DNA of 64,000 nt from Desulfovibrio desulfuricans DSM 642 (GCF_000420465.1 NZ_ATUZ01000016.1:226437-290436); one strand, 5' to 3'. Counted from the first letter of the stretch, positions 49,673 through 58,006 are shown. Made by a program: numbers and translations. Notes: a model not told the origin generated them from the letters alone.

Positions 49673-49703
49673 GCCCCGCTTGCTTGCCGCAGCGGGGCTT
49701 TTT
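49673..49703 (+). terminator. Intrinsic terminator downstream of sodC
   Basis: GCCCCGCT and AGCGGGGC pair across ten bases and are followed by TTTTT. It lies before the next ribosome site, which supports the start chosen for the following gene. Confidence 0.75.
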
Positions 49704-49746
49704 GATGGGACAGTTCCGCAAGGAGCCAGCATTGGCGGAGAAAAAT

Positions 49747-51411
49747 ATGGCCGAACAAATTGCGCGCCCGCAGCGAGTTCGCCTGCCGGATTTTGCGGGG
49801 CGGGCCGTGAGCCTGCCCGATGGCCCGGAAGCATGGATCTGCCGGGGAGAGGGCGATGCCGTGCTGCTGCTCGGTCTGGGGCCAGAATCAGGAGCAAACC
49901 TGCCGCAGGTTTTGCCCCTGCTTGCCAATGCTCCCGCCGTCTACTGGCTGGAATCCCCAGTTGTGGCCCGCGCCCTGGAGGCATGGAGGCAGGAGACCGG
50001 GCTTTTGCCACGCGAACCTCTGCCCGTCCATTGGCGTGCGGTGACCGCAGAGCAGGTTGAGGCTTTGTCCGGGCAGTGTCGTTACTACATTTACGCGCCC
50101 GGCTTACGGCTTGATCCTGAATTTTGGGGGCCGTTGCTGGGCCGGGTGGATGCGTCTCTCGCCCTTCCTGCATCTGCAACGCCGAGTGGGCCCATGACGG
50201 CAGCGGGCAGGGGAGGCTTCCCTAGAGTTGGGGCAGGCGCGCGCGGGGCAGTTCTGCTGCCGGGCAACGATGGGCAGTTGCTGCACCAGGAATTACGCAC
50301 GGCTATTGCCGAATGCGGTTTCGGGCCGATGGTGGATGCCCTGCCTCAGCCTGCATCTGGCATGGGCGGAGCGCAGGCGTCCCGTGAAGATGATTTTTTG
50401 GCCCGCTGGCGCACCCTCTTGGAAGGGGGCAAGCCCGCATGTCTGCTCTCGGTAAACATGCGCGGGCTGGATGCTGATGGGCGCGTTTTCGAGCTTTGCC
50501 GGGCCGTTGGAATTCCCGTTGCCCTGTGGTTTGTGGACAATCCCTGGCATGTTTTGTCTGGCGCGCGGCTGCCCTGGTGGCGGGATGCCCATATTTTTGT
50601 GACGGATGCCAGCTTTGTGGACAGCCTCAGAGCATACGGCGCAGACCGGGTTTTTCATCTGCCTCTGGCTGTTGCGCAGCATATGTGGCGCGAACTGCCG
50701 GATTTTGCTCCCACCTCCTTTAATATGGAGCCGCCCCTGTTTGTGGGGCGTTCCGCCTTTCCTGAAAAAGAACGCTTTTTTGCGGCGGCCAGTGTGCCGC
50801 AGGCTTTGGAGGCTGAGGCCGCAACGCTGCTTGAGGCCAGCACCGGCCCGCAGAATGCGCCGCATTTTTTCTGGTGGCATGACAAACTGAGGGGCAGGCT
50901 GTGGCCTGGCTATGATGCGCGCTGTCCGGGCCTTGGGGCCGAGCGCTGCGCACAGGCCAACAGGCGACGCTGGCTCTTGGCCGCAGGGGCTGGCAAGGTT
51001 GGCGGGCTGCGAGTTATCGGCGATGACGGCTGGAAGCCCCTGCTGCCTGGCACGGAAATACTGCCGCCAGTAGATTACTATACGGCACTGCCCGAAGTGT
51101 ATGCGCGGGCAGAAGCCGTGCTGAACGTGACGAGCCTCCTATTGCCGCACAGCCTGAGTCAGCGCCATTTTGACGTCTGGGCCAGCGGCGGGTTGCTGCT
51201 CAGTGATGCCACATCTGGATTGGAAATCTTCCCTGCGGAATTGACCAAACCCATGACATTGCGCGGGCTAAACGACTTTATGGTCAAGCGCGCATGGTTT
51301 CGGGCGCATCCGCAAGCTGCGTATGATCTGCGGCGGGCATGGCGCGAGCATCTGCGCGCGCAGCACGGCTATGATCAACGTATTCAGCAGATTATCGAAA
51401 GTTTTGCCTGA
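49747..51411 (+). CDS. CgeB/DUF3880-like glycosyltransferase family protein
   Basis: I take the ATG at 49747 (GGAG six bases upstream, after the terminator) rather than the open frame from 49651; this gives 554 residues. The C-terminal 350 residues have a GT-B look: LWFVDNPWHVLSG, HIFVTDASFVDSLRAYGADRVFHLPLA and SLSQRHFDVWASGGLLLSD, the last two being typical of the CgeB/spore-maturation glycosyltransferase group. The N-terminal part (about 1-190) is diverged. In Desulfovibrio such proteins are often linked to flagellar or surface glycosylation, but no such genes are near here. The gene ends about 100 bp before tRNA-Ala. Confidence 0.7.
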   Translation: MAEQIARPQRVRLPDFAGRAVSLPDGPEAWICRGEGDAVLLLGLGPESGANLPQVLPLLANAPAVYWLESPVVARALEAWRQETGLLPREPLPVHWRAVTAEQVEALSGQCRYYIYAPGLRLDPEFWGPLLGRVDASLALPASATPSGPMTAAGRGGFPRVGAGARGAVLLPGNDGQLLHQELRTAIAECGFGPMVDALPQPASGMGGAQASREDDFLARWRTLLEGGKPACLLSVNMRGLDADGRVFELCRAVGIPVALWFVDNPWHVLSGARLPWWRDAHIFVTDASFVDSLRAYGADRVFHLPLAVAQHMWRELPDFAPTSFNMEPPLFVGRSAFPEKERFFAAASVPQALEAEAATLLEASTGPQNAPHFFWWHDKLRGRLWPGYDARCPGLGAERCAQANRRRWLLAAGAGKVGGLRVIGDDGWKPLLPGTEILPPVDYYTALPEVYARAEAVLNVTSLLLPHSLSQRHFDVWASGGLLLSDATSGLEIFPAELTKPMTLRGLNDFMVKRAWFRAHPQAAYDLRRAWREHLRAQHGYDQRIQQIIESFA

Positions 51412-51453
51412 CAGGCGGCGGAGGCTGGATGCACAGCTGAACAGGAGAAAGGC

Positions 51454-51482
51454 TTGACAAGTCGAGCGGTTTTGCCTATTGC
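51454..51482 (+). promoter_or_regulatory. tRNA promoter
   Basis: TTGACA at 51454-51459 is followed after 17 bases by TATTGC, 28 bases before the tRNA. Confidence 0.5.
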
Positions 51483-51510
51483 TCATTTCCTGCGTTAAGC
51501 TTTCCATTGT

Positions 51511-51586
51511 GGGGAAGTAGCTCAGCTGGGAGAGCATCGCCTTCGCAAGGCGGGGGTCGAGGGTTCAAATCCCTTCTTCTCCACCA
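51511..51586 (+). tRNA. tRNA-Ala (anticodon CGC)
   Basis: A full cloverleaf can be drawn. The acceptor GGGGAAG pairs with CTTCTCC and includes the G3-U70 wobble that identifies alanine tRNAs. The D arm is GCTC/GAGC, the anticodon stem TCGCC/GGCGG has loop TTCGCAA (anticodon CGC), and the T arm has GGTTCAAAT. The CCA end is encoded. The sequence becomes AT-rich directly after it, as expected if a mobile element used the tRNA as its target. Confidence 0.95.
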
Positions 51587-51595
51587 CAATATCAA

Positions 51596-51630
51596 GGGGT
51601 TACGGGTAATACCGTGGCCCCTTTTTCTTT
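51596..51630 (+). terminator. Intrinsic terminator after tRNA-Ala
   Basis: GGGG/CCCC outside and ACGG/CCGT inside form an interrupted stem followed by TTTTTCTTTT. Confidence 0.7.
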
Positions 51631-51751
51631 TGTGGTAACACCTATGGTAACACGCAGTGAAGAAAATATTCTTTGAAGAATTTGGAAGAAGCAGGGGGAG
51701 CAATAGGGAAGGTACTTTTCCTGAAAACCATATTCTGAAAGGCAAATAAAA

Positions 51752-51777
51752 ACGGGCTTAATACGCCCGTTTTTTTC
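51752..51777. terminator. Intrinsic terminator in the element flank
   Basis: ACGGGC and GCCCGT pair around seven bases, with seven T residues after the stem. No gene directly precedes it. Confidence 0.6.
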
Positions 51778-51924
51778 TTCATTAACGAAGGTATTCCTTC
51801 TCCATACCTCTCTCTTTTGGTGAGGGAGGGAGAGGGAGCGTAAAAGTTCATGATGAAGCAAGGCTTTTCTCTTCATCTTACTCTCTTCCGGAGCCGGTCG
51901 GTGTCAGTCGCGTGCTCTTCAAAA

Positions 51925-52065
51925 AGCACAGCGAACAAAAAAAACTCAAGACGGAAAACGAGGCATTTGCGGTTTATGCCGCAGCTCAAGATTAATGTTT
52001 TTATACGTTCTTCGAGGAATAAATAGCAAATGAAGAGTGGGTCTTGAGTTTTTTTTAGCTGTGCT
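51925..52065. repeat. Large nested inverted repeat, candidate single-strand origin
   Basis: Three sets of arms nest inside one another: AGCACAGC/GCTGTGCT (outermost), AAAAAAAACTCAAGAC/GTCTTGAGTTTTTTTT and CATTTGC/GCAAATG, enclosing a 55-base core with its own small hairpin. The total length is 141 nt and no frame is open. Rolling-circle replicons carry large imperfect palindromes of this size as single-strand origins, and a rolling-circle Rep gene lies 1 kb downstream. It could instead be a transcribed structured RNA. Confidence 0.5.
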
Positions 52066-52126
52066 ATGCCTTTGCACGCGACTGACTGACCGCTCTGGAG
52101 AAGTGAGAAAATGCGCGAATCTTCTT

Positions 52127-52156
52127 GTCGCCACGCCCGCTAGGGCGGGTGGCGAC
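52127..52156. repeat. GC-rich hairpin in AT-rich surroundings
   Basis: GTCGCCAC and its complement GTGGCGAC-like arm, with inner GCCC/GGGC pairs, form a strong 30-base hairpin that stands out from the AT-rich element. Confidence 0.5.
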
Positions 52157-52247
52157 ATGGCCTTTCCGCTACGGCGGAGCCGATTAGCGGTGCAATTATT
52201 TAAGATGGGGAAATATTGGTAAAAATATAACGCGAAGAGATATTTTC

Positions 52248-52276
52248 TTGACAGAAGGGCTATGTTCGTGTATATA
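52248..52276 (+). promoter_or_regulatory. Consensus sigma70 promoter
   Basis: A perfect TTGACA is followed after 17 bases by TATATA. The next 290 bases contain no gene but several hairpins and end in a terminator, so the promoter probably drives a non-coding transcript or a long leader. Confidence 0.75.
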
Positions 52277-52282
52277 TTTAGA

Positions 52283-52618
52283 AAAGCCAAAAAAGCGCAT
52301 GACAATTAGGCATGCAGGTCGTTTTTGGTCTACCCCTGCCACCGATGCCTACAGTGGCAGCAGATTTTGGGTCGATATGAAGGACGCGCATCGGTAGCTT
52401 GGCTGTTCGTACCGGAGCGATTAGAACAGCCCCCGCTGATCTTGTGCAGAGAGCAAGATAAGCTTGTTTTACGAATATAGAGTCCCGCCTTCTCTGCAAT
52501 ATCTGCGATGAAAGCCGCCTAGGCTTACACTTTCTTCGCTGTCGTAGGACAAAGGTATTGCAAGATGCTCTTTAAAAAAAGCGGCTCTGGAAATTCATTT
52601 TCTAGGGCCGTTTTTTTT
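52283..52618 (+). ncRNA. Candidate structured RNA between promoter and terminator
   Basis: The segment runs from the promoter at 52248 to the terminator ending at 52618. It contains CTGCCAC/GTGGCAG (52336-52360), GGCTGTTC/GAACAGCC (52401-52431) and ATCTTG/CAAGAT (about 52439-52460) hairpins in series. No open frame with a ribosome site covers it. It may be a trans-acting RNA, a replication-control RNA or the leader of the alpA-rep genes. The class is not recognised and the ends are estimates. Confidence 0.45.
52569..52618 (+). terminator. Intrinsic terminator before the AlpA-like gene
   Basis: An A-run, a GCGGC...GCCG stem with inner GAAA/TTTC pairing and eight T residues. It lies just upstream of the AlpA-like start and argues against the longer start at 52565. 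Confidence 0.65.
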
Positions 52619-52636
52619 CGGTCAAAGGGTCTCTAT

Positions 52637-52924
52637 ATGTCTGAAATTCCTACCCCACTTTCTTATTCTCGTTTTCTTTCAGAAAAAGAAGTCGCTGACA
52701 TCCTTGGAATTTCCATTAAAACCACACAAGCTTGGCGTTTGAAGTCTATTGGCCCGCGCTATTGGCGGCTAAACGGAAAGCTTGTTCGGTACTTGTGGCA
52801 AGATATTATCGACTATTTAGAAGGGACGGCTGTCACTCCAAGCCAGTCAATACACCGTGCTTTTTCACCAGAGTTGGTGAATAAATTTCGCGCTGAATCA
52901 CACGATTCGGCTCATCAGGCATAA
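52637..52924 (+). CDS. AlpA/excisionase-type DNA-binding protein
   Basis: The 95-residue product contains a MerR-like winged helix-turn-helix of the AlpA/helix_turn_helix_17 type: FLSEKEVADILGISIKTTQ, WRLKSIGPRYWRLNGKLVRY and WQDIIDYLEG. Such proteins act as excisionases or transcription factors on plasmids, prophages and islands. The start at 52637 lies after the terminator. It precedes the rep gene on the same strand by 125 bp, so it may regulate rep or direct excision. Confidence 0.8.
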   Translation: MSEIPTPLSYSRFLSEKEVADILGISIKTTQAWRLKSIGPRYWRLNGKLVRYLWQDIIDYLEGTAVTPSQSIHRAFSPELVNKFRAESHDSAHQA

Positions 52925-53033
52925 GCGGCACTTCCCTAAAAAAGGAAGGCCGCCTCTGCTACGCCCTATAAAAAGGCATAATAGAAGCGGACTACCCAGC
53001 AAATGTACTTCGCTAGATAGCAGATTCGACCTT

Positions 53034-53053
53034 CCATGTCAAACAAGACATGG
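53034..53053. repeat. Inverted repeat over the rep start codon
   Basis: CCATGTC and GACATGG (six-base loop) place the rep ATG inside a hairpin, which could limit translation or be a Rep/AlpA binding site. Confidence 0.5.
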
Positions 53054-54480
53054 CAAGCGCTCGTTCTTTTTCTCAAAAAAAGTTCACTTCACCCGCCCCT
53101 GAAGGCTCGGCTCTAAAGCCGCGTCTTGATGGACGGGGTGAAGCTATTTCTTCTGTGGCTGCTCTTCAAAATGAAAGCGCCTTACCGGATGAAACGTCTT
53201 CTGTCTCTCTTGGGAGAATTTCAACAGAGTCTTCCTTTTTATCAGAGAAAAAATCCCCAAAAGCATTGCGCCGCAACGCTTGGAAGGCTCTTTCGCGTGA
53301 AAAAAAATTATGGAAGTCAGATGAGTTTCAGGGCTACTTGATGGACTTATATTTTGAAGCCAGAAACGACAACGACAAAAACAGCCAGAAACGAGCTCTC
53401 AAAGTAAGGAACCATTCAGTTCGTGTATGTGGAGATCGCTGCATCCCCACATATGTCACCAATAAAGAAGGTGAAAAATGTGAAACTGGCGCTCCAGGAG
53501 GCGCTGAAGTCCACGCAGTAGGCGGCGGTGAATCTTCTTATACTGTCTGGAGTTGGGTTCGATGGTGTGCATCAACCTGGTTTTGCCCACTTTGCGGCCC
53601 TAAAGTTATGGCCAGGCGGCGTGAAGAGATCAAAGAAGGCTTGGAAGTACTGAAAAGCGAAGGATGCGGATTTGCATTTGTCACGCTGACGTTTCCGCAT
53701 CGCGTAGGTATTAAACTTCAAGTTTATATGGAACGGCTTCAAAAAGCCTTGAAATTGTATCGCGCGGGCCGAGCTTGGGCCGATGTAAAAACCCAGTTTG
53801 GCATGAAGGGCTACATAAGAGCACAAGAGGTGACGTATGGTTGGAATAGCGGATGGCACCCCCATTTCCACGAGCTGACAATTTTTGACCATATATTGAA
53901 CGACAAGGAGTCAAAGGCTTACCAAGCTTTGATTCGTGATCGCTGGCTCAAAGTCTGCAAAAAAGTGGGCTTAATTGAGCACGGCAAAATGGGCGATGCG
54001 CGGTTGCACGCAGTAGACGTGAGAATTGGTAGTGAGCCAGTTGCTCAAGAATATCTCACCAAAACGGCAGTATGGGAACTTTCATCGCGCACTACCAAGG
54101 CGGCAAGGACTGCTGGCTCTGTCCATCCACACGAATTGCTTGCTCTGGCTTGTGAGGGCGATACTCAGGCGAAAAAACTATGGGCCGAATACGCTGTCGG
54201 CATGTATAGCCGTGTGGCTGTTTATTGGTCTCCTCTTCTAAAGAAATATTGCGGAATTGCAGATAAAACGGATGAAGAACTTCTGCAAGGATCAACAGAT
54301 GAAGTCATTTTGGGCGTGCCGGAAGCAACATATCGCTCGATAGCAAATTATCGTTATCAACCTGTAATTCTAGAATTAGTCGAAAATAATAAGGTTAATA
54401 TTGTCGAAAAGTTTATCAAAGAGCAGCTAAGAGGCCGATGTAAGCTTTTCCGGAAAAAGCCGCCAGATCATTTAATCTAG
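53050..54480 (+). CDS. Rolling-circle replication initiator (Rep_1-like HUH protein)
   Basis: The 476-residue product has the features of plasmid rolling-circle Reps. A zinc-binding cluster (Cys173, Cys179, Cys182 in WCASTWFCPLCGP) is followed by motif 1 FVTLTFPH (about 210-217), the metal-binding HUH motif HPHFH (His270, His272, His274) and a motif 3 Tyr335 with Lys338 (EYLTKT). Rep nicks the double-strand origin with the tyrosine. The N-terminal 90 residues are poorly conserved. No good ribosome site precedes the ATG, which lies in a hairpin. A RepABC or theta initiator is not present. Confidence 0.88.
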   Translation: MASARSFSQKKFTSPAPEGSALKPRLDGRGEAISSVAALQNESALPDETSSVSLGRISTESSFLSEKKSPKALRRNAWKALSREKKLWKSDEFQGYLMDLYFEARNDNDKNSQKRALKVRNHSVRVCGDRCIPTYVTNKEGEKCETGAPGGAEVHAVGGGESSYTVWSWVRWCASTWFCPLCGPKVMARRREEIKEGLEVLKSEGCGFAFVTLTFPHRVGIKLQVYMERLQKALKLYRAGRAWADVKTQFGMKGYIRAQEVTYGWNSGWHPHFHELTIFDHILNDKESKAYQALIRDRWLKVCKKVGLIEHGKMGDARLHAVDVRIGSEPVAQEYLTKTAVWELSSRTTKAARTAGSVHPHELLALACEGDTQAKKLWAEYAVGMYSRVAVYWSPLLKKYCGIADKTDEELLQGSTDEVILGVPEATYRSIANYRYQPVILELVENNKVNIVEKFIKEQLRGRCKLFRKKPPDHLI

Positions 54481-54510
54481 ATATCATCCTCATCCCATAA
54501 ACCTAAAGAC

Positions 54511-54555
54511 AAAACAAAAACGGCAATACCCCCACTCGTATGAGATGGGGGCATT
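54511..54555 (-). terminator. Intrinsic terminator for the minus-strand membrane-protein pair
   Basis: On the minus strand AATGCCCCCA and TGGGGGTATT pair and are followed by GCCGTTTTTGTTTTG, just past the stop of the 54601 gene. Confidence 0.65.
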
Positions 54556-54600
54556 ACTCATGCAGAAAAATCTTTCAATTCACTATACGGCGTTCTAATC

Positions 54601-55230
54601 TCACCTTGCTGAGGTTAAAATACCAATTATTTCTTTCAAGTTTTTCTCTGCATTGTTGTGATGTCTCAAGTTGCAAATGAATTGCTTGACAAATGTGATG
54701 GCAAAAACACAGCCAGCAATTAGTGTTGGCAAAATCAATGAACTGGATTTTCCTCCAGAAAAAATCAGGCCAAACACTAACACAAAGAAGGATATGGTGC
54801 GTATCCAGTTCCATATGCTGTCGGCATATGTATTGATGATTTTTAGCCTCGTGCATGTAACGCCTAGAGGTGGATGCCAGTAGTCTCCAGACGTTTTATT
54901 CCATACAAGCAATAATTCCGTTTTTTCATCAAAATTGTTTTCAATTATGTATCTTGCCAGCATGTGTCCAGAACGAATTGGGAAAGAGCATGGAATGCTC
55001 CACTGTGACTCATCCCCTTCTACTCGAACCCATACTTTTGTAGTAGTTGTTGTGTAAGAGTTTATTTTTATATCAGAACCTCCGCCATAGCCACGAGACA
55101 CACTAGAACCACCCCCACTCCCTGAAATGTGAAGACGACTTGATTCTTCACTTTCCAGAACTTCACCTTCTTCCATGCTGACAATGACTTTTTTCCCATT
55201 TATATCGCGCTCGTGTTTAACGATTAACAT
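54601..55230 (-). CDS. Unknown membrane protein with Gly/Ser-rich segment
   Basis: The 209-residue product has a soluble N-terminal part with a Gly/Ser-rich stretch (SGSGGGSSVSRGYGGGSD at about residues 36-53), a beta-like middle (KVWVRVEGDESQWSIPC) and two adjacent membrane segments near the C-terminus (ISFFVLVFGLIFSGG and ILPTLIAGCVFAITFV). I do not recognise it. It begins 14 nt after the stop of the gene at 55245-55796 and shares its terminator, so the two form an operon within the mobile element. Confidence 0.65.
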   Translation of the reverse strand: MLIVKHERDINGKKVIVSMEEGEVLESEESSRLHISGSGGGSSVSRGYGGGSDIKINSYTTTTTKVWVRVEGDESQWSIPCSFPIRSGHMLARYIIENNFDEKTELLLVWNKTSGDYWHPPLGVTCTRLKIINTYADSIWNWIRTISFFVLVFGLIFSGGKSSSLILPTLIAGCVFAITFVKQFICNLRHHNNAEKNLKEIIGILTSAR

Positions 55231-55244
55231 ATTATTTCCTTATA

Positions 55245-55796
55245 TTATTTTTTCATATTCCATTCTGGACTTGTTCCATTAGTGCGGAACGAAGTGCTTA
55301 GTTCCACTCGCCCTGAAATAGAACTTTCTTCAAATGTTGATATGATCACGGAAAAATCTTTTGTTTTGTCTTTTTTATCAACTCTTGGAATTGTTGATTC
55401 TATTATTTCTACATAATATTCTTTTTCATTGTTAAATTTTATTGGCTGAAGATTATTGTTTTTTGGCAAAGTGCATATATCTTCGACATATTTATTTCTT
55501 TCTGTGGAATTTCTCCATCCACATTTTGTCGAATAGTACAGTTTGTCGTTATTTTTTATCACCTCATCTGTTAGTACATCGTAATTATTTAACACATAAC
55601 TTTTAACTATTTTATCTGTTACATTCCCATGTTCACGTTGTGCATTTGAGGGCATTTTCGAATACCGAAACAATCCCCATACAACTAGCATACTGGCAAC
55701 CAAAATGATTCCCTGGTTGATTCGCATCTTACGCTTGTACTGTTCGCGCTCAGCAGAAGGAATTTTTGAAAGTTGGTACTGTGTGAAAATAAACAT
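55245..55796 (-). CDS. Unknown single-pass membrane protein
   Basis: The start at 55796 is supported by GAGGAGAGG; the open frame further upstream lacks a site. The 183-residue product has an N-terminal basic helix, one membrane segment (GIILVASMLVVWGLF, about residues 31-45) and a probably extracytoplasmic domain with two cysteines (TKCGWRN, DICTLP) that could form a disulfide. No family is recognised. It is first in a two-gene unit and diverges from the Xre regulator gene. Confidence 0.65.
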   Translation of the reverse strand: MFIFTQYQLSKIPSAEREQYKRKMRINQGIILVASMLVVWGLFRYSKMPSNAQREHGNVTDKIVKSYVLNNYDVLTDEVIKNNDKLYYSTKCGWRNSTERNKYVEDICTLPKNNNLQPIKFNNEKEYYVEIIESTIPRVDKKDKTKDFSVIISTFEESSISGRVELSTSFRTNGTSPEWNMKK

Positions 55797-55950
55797 GTTC
55801 CTCTCCTCGAATAATAAGGTTTGAGTTGGATTACTCAGTCTTTGTCTTACCGAGCTGCCATCACAGTGTTCACTTGTTGGCAGCTCGGTAATTTTCAAAT
55901 AATCTATGATAATGGATTTTGGTGGTCAACAGCTAAGCTAATCTTAGCAC

Positions 55951-56265
55951 ATGGATATCATTCCCTTCCTTCGCCCCTCTATAGCCATTGCTATGGCTGA
56001 AGCCAGAAAGGCAGCCGGATTGACCCAGCCTCAGCTTGCGGACTTCTCCGGCCTTTCTCGCAGCTATATTGCCGCACTGGAAGCCGGAGAAACCAGCTTT
56101 TCCTGTGAAAGCCTCTACGCACTCCTTGGCGTAATGAATGTTGATATTGTCGCCTTTTTTCAGCGCGTAGAAGACTTACGAGCGCAAAAGCCAACAATTT
56201 CTAAGCCTGGTCGCGGACGCCGCCGCACCATAACTATCGGAGCCTCACTGTCCGAAGACAAGTAA
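55951..56265 (+). CDS. Xre-family helix-turn-helix regulator
   Basis: The 104-residue product has an Xre/HipB-like HTH (AIAMAEARKAAGLTQPQLADFSGLSRSYIAALEAGE, residues about 11-46) followed by a short C-terminal tail rich in basic residues. It diverges from the two-gene membrane unit (155-bp gap) and converges on the coupling-protein gene with one base between stops. It may repress itself and the divergent unit. No toxin partner of HipA type is adjacent. Confidence 0.82.
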   Translation: MDIIPFLRPSIAIAMAEARKAAGLTQPQLADFSGLSRSYIAALEAGETSFSCESLYALLGVMNVDIVAFFQRVEDLRAQKPTISKPGRGRRRTITIGASLSEDK

Positions 56266-56266
56266 C

Positions 56267-57991
56267 TCAAAGGAATTGAAATACCCCTTCAGCTGGAACA
56301 GCCGTTTCTTTAGGTTTGGCTATTTCTTTCTTTTGCTCCCAATATTTTCCCCCACGAAGCGATTCCTGCCGCATCTGTACCAGCTCACATCTCATTTCCA
56401 AGCCACCTGTCCTCTGCGACCGCTCCTCAAGCATTGCTCGTTCAACGCTAAGAGGAAGCCCACTCATCCCTCGTTTAAACAAGAGCTTTGTTTTTTGCCT
56501 TCTCGCAATTGTATCACCCAGAGGCTTCTGCGCATGGATAGCTTGGGTGACAGACTTGTGGGCGACATTAACTTGTTCTTTTGAGCTAACAAGCGGCCCA
56601 TTATTCCTGACTCCCTCCCAAAAACACTCTCCCCTTTCTAAAGTTTTAATTTCTGCGCTGTCTTCACGAACCTCTTTGACCCAATTTAGAGTTTCAGGGT
56701 CGCTGCTTTGCAGCAAAATTTTTGTCGTGCAGTTTCCAAGAAGTGAGGAGACGGAGTGTCGTTCTCCGCGTGCGTACAAGGATGCAATGCTTTGCGAAGC
56801 AACGATATTTATGTTTTTAAACTCGCGAGAAAGCCCGAATAGCTGCATGTCGTTCAGATTATTTGCGCTGCCTACGTCCATAATTTCCTGAAACTCATCC
56901 CCAACCATGAAAGTAAATTCATTTTTCCCAAGCGTTCTCCCATGCTTGAGAATACTTTGATAAAATCTCTCTTTCAGGCATCTTGCCAAAATTGCACCAG
57001 TAGCCCCGCATTCGGCAGCAAAGTGGATCAAAACGATTTTTTTCTCTTTGTAGACTAGCCGTGTGAAATCAATAGGGACTGCCCCATCCTCTAGAGACGA
57101 GAAGCAGTCCATTAGCCCGCAAGTGGTCTTTATAGTTTTCAATCGCATCAAAATGCGTTGCAACATCCATGTTTTCTGTTGCTGGTTAGTTGCAGAACCT
57201 TTCGTGCTTCGCAAGTTGTTCTCAGTTTCGAGAACATGAAAACATTCGGCACTGACAGCATGGTAAAATGATTCGGCTTCGAGCAGATAATCGGGCCATT
57301 CTTTCCCCATATTTTGCGCACGGAGCGCACCTAGCTCCTGGCAAAAAAATGACCAGAGGGAAGCCGAAAATTTTTGGTTACAAAGGGCCGCGTAGATGGC
57401 TTTCAGCGTTGGCGAAAATTGCTGAGAAAAATGGCTTTTGTGCGCAATTTTCGACAAAGACAGCATTGCAAATGCAACATCTGATGCCAAAGCCCCACCC
57501 TTTGCATGCCATGATGCATTAGGGTCACGCTCAACGCCATCAAGGGCAATAACTTGGAAGAGGTCTGCAATTTCGTGCTTCTTAAGACCTGCAAGAAGAT
57601 TAGTCGGCTGCGCTGTGTGCGAAGAGCCGAATTCAATGACGTCATCTTGCCGCCCGCATTTTAGGGCCAAAGCCCGCGTCTGCGTACCAAGATTCCCTTT
57701 GATGTCCAAGATGACACCGCCGAATCCTTGGCGCATCAGTGCGTCAATCATAGGCAAGATAACAGATGTGGTTTTGCCCGAACCTGTGCCGCCAATAATG
57801 GCGATTGACCGCGCACCATCAGCAAATGATAGCGTTCTGCCGCTATCAAATGTGAAAAGTGCATTTTCGGATGGTGAAGTCGAAAGAGGCTGCGAGACAA
57901 CCACAGGCTTGACCGAGGCAAGAAAGCCCAGTCGGTGCTGGCGGTAAGGAGAGTCTGGGAATGTGGAAGGAGTATTAGCTTGCAGACTCAT
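56267..57991 (-). CDS. VirD4/TraG-like conjugative coupling ATPase
   Basis: The 574-residue product has Walker A GGTGSGKT at about 67-74, a GVILDIKGN strand after it, Walker B FMVGDEFQE at about 361-369 and the FKNINIVASQSIASLY sensor region, the order found in VirD4/TraG/TraD coupling proteins. These hexameric ATPases bring relaxase-DNA complexes to a type IV secretion channel. No N-terminal membrane segments are present, so this is a soluble or truncated type. GGAGG lies before the ATG at 57991. Its leader carries the hairpin array at 58007-58094. Confidence 0.82.
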   Translation of the reverse strand: MSLQANTPSTFPDSPYRQHRLGFLASVKPVVVSQPLSTSPSENALFTFDSGRTLSFADGARSIAIIGGTGSGKTTSVILPMIDALMRQGFGGVILDIKGNLGTQTRALALKCGRQDDVIEFGSSHTAQPTNLLAGLKKHEIADLFQVIALDGVERDPNASWHAKGGALASDVAFAMLSLSKIAHKSHFSQQFSPTLKAIYAALCNQKFSASLWSFFCQELGALRAQNMGKEWPDYLLEAESFYHAVSAECFHVLETENNLRSTKGSATNQQQKTWMLQRILMRLKTIKTTCGLMDCFSSLEDGAVPIDFTRLVYKEKKIVLIHFAAECGATGAILARCLKERFYQSILKHGRTLGKNEFTFMVGDEFQEIMDVGSANNLNDMQLFGLSREFKNINIVASQSIASLYARGERHSVSSLLGNCTTKILLQSSDPETLNWVKEVREDSAEIKTLERGECFWEGVRNNGPLVSSKEQVNVAHKSVTQAIHAQKPLGDTIARRQKTKLLFKRGMSGLPLSVERAMLEERSQRTGGLEMRCELVQMRQESLRGGKYWEQKKEIAKPKETAVPAEGVFQFL

Positions 57992-58006
57992 GGATTCCTC
58001 CAAAGA

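Larger units (their letters stand above)
51587..52247. other. Gene-free left flank of the AT-rich element
   Basis: About 660 bases with no convincing gene. It holds two terminators, a pair of short direct repeats TGGTAACAC (51633-51641 and 51645-51653), a 141-nt nested inverted repeat (51925-52065) and a GC-rich hairpin (52127-52156). No integrase remnant was recognised. The short direct repeats next to the tRNA could be recombinase arm sites. Confidence 0.5.

Noticed and set aside
49508..50179. Minus-strand ORF opposite the glycosyltransferase start and sodC terminator
   Set aside because: Arg/Pro/Ala-rich, crosses a terminator and has no recognisable domain.
51476..51745. Minus-strand ORF across tRNA-Ala with a DLNPRPPPCEG-type C-terminus
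   Set aside because: It is the reverse strand of a tRNA gene; this peptide pattern is a well-known false ORF antisense to tRNAs.
51625..51876. Remnant of a phage integrase next to the tRNA
   Set aside because: The frames here lack any R-H-R-Y tyrosine recombinase motif; only short direct repeats are visible.
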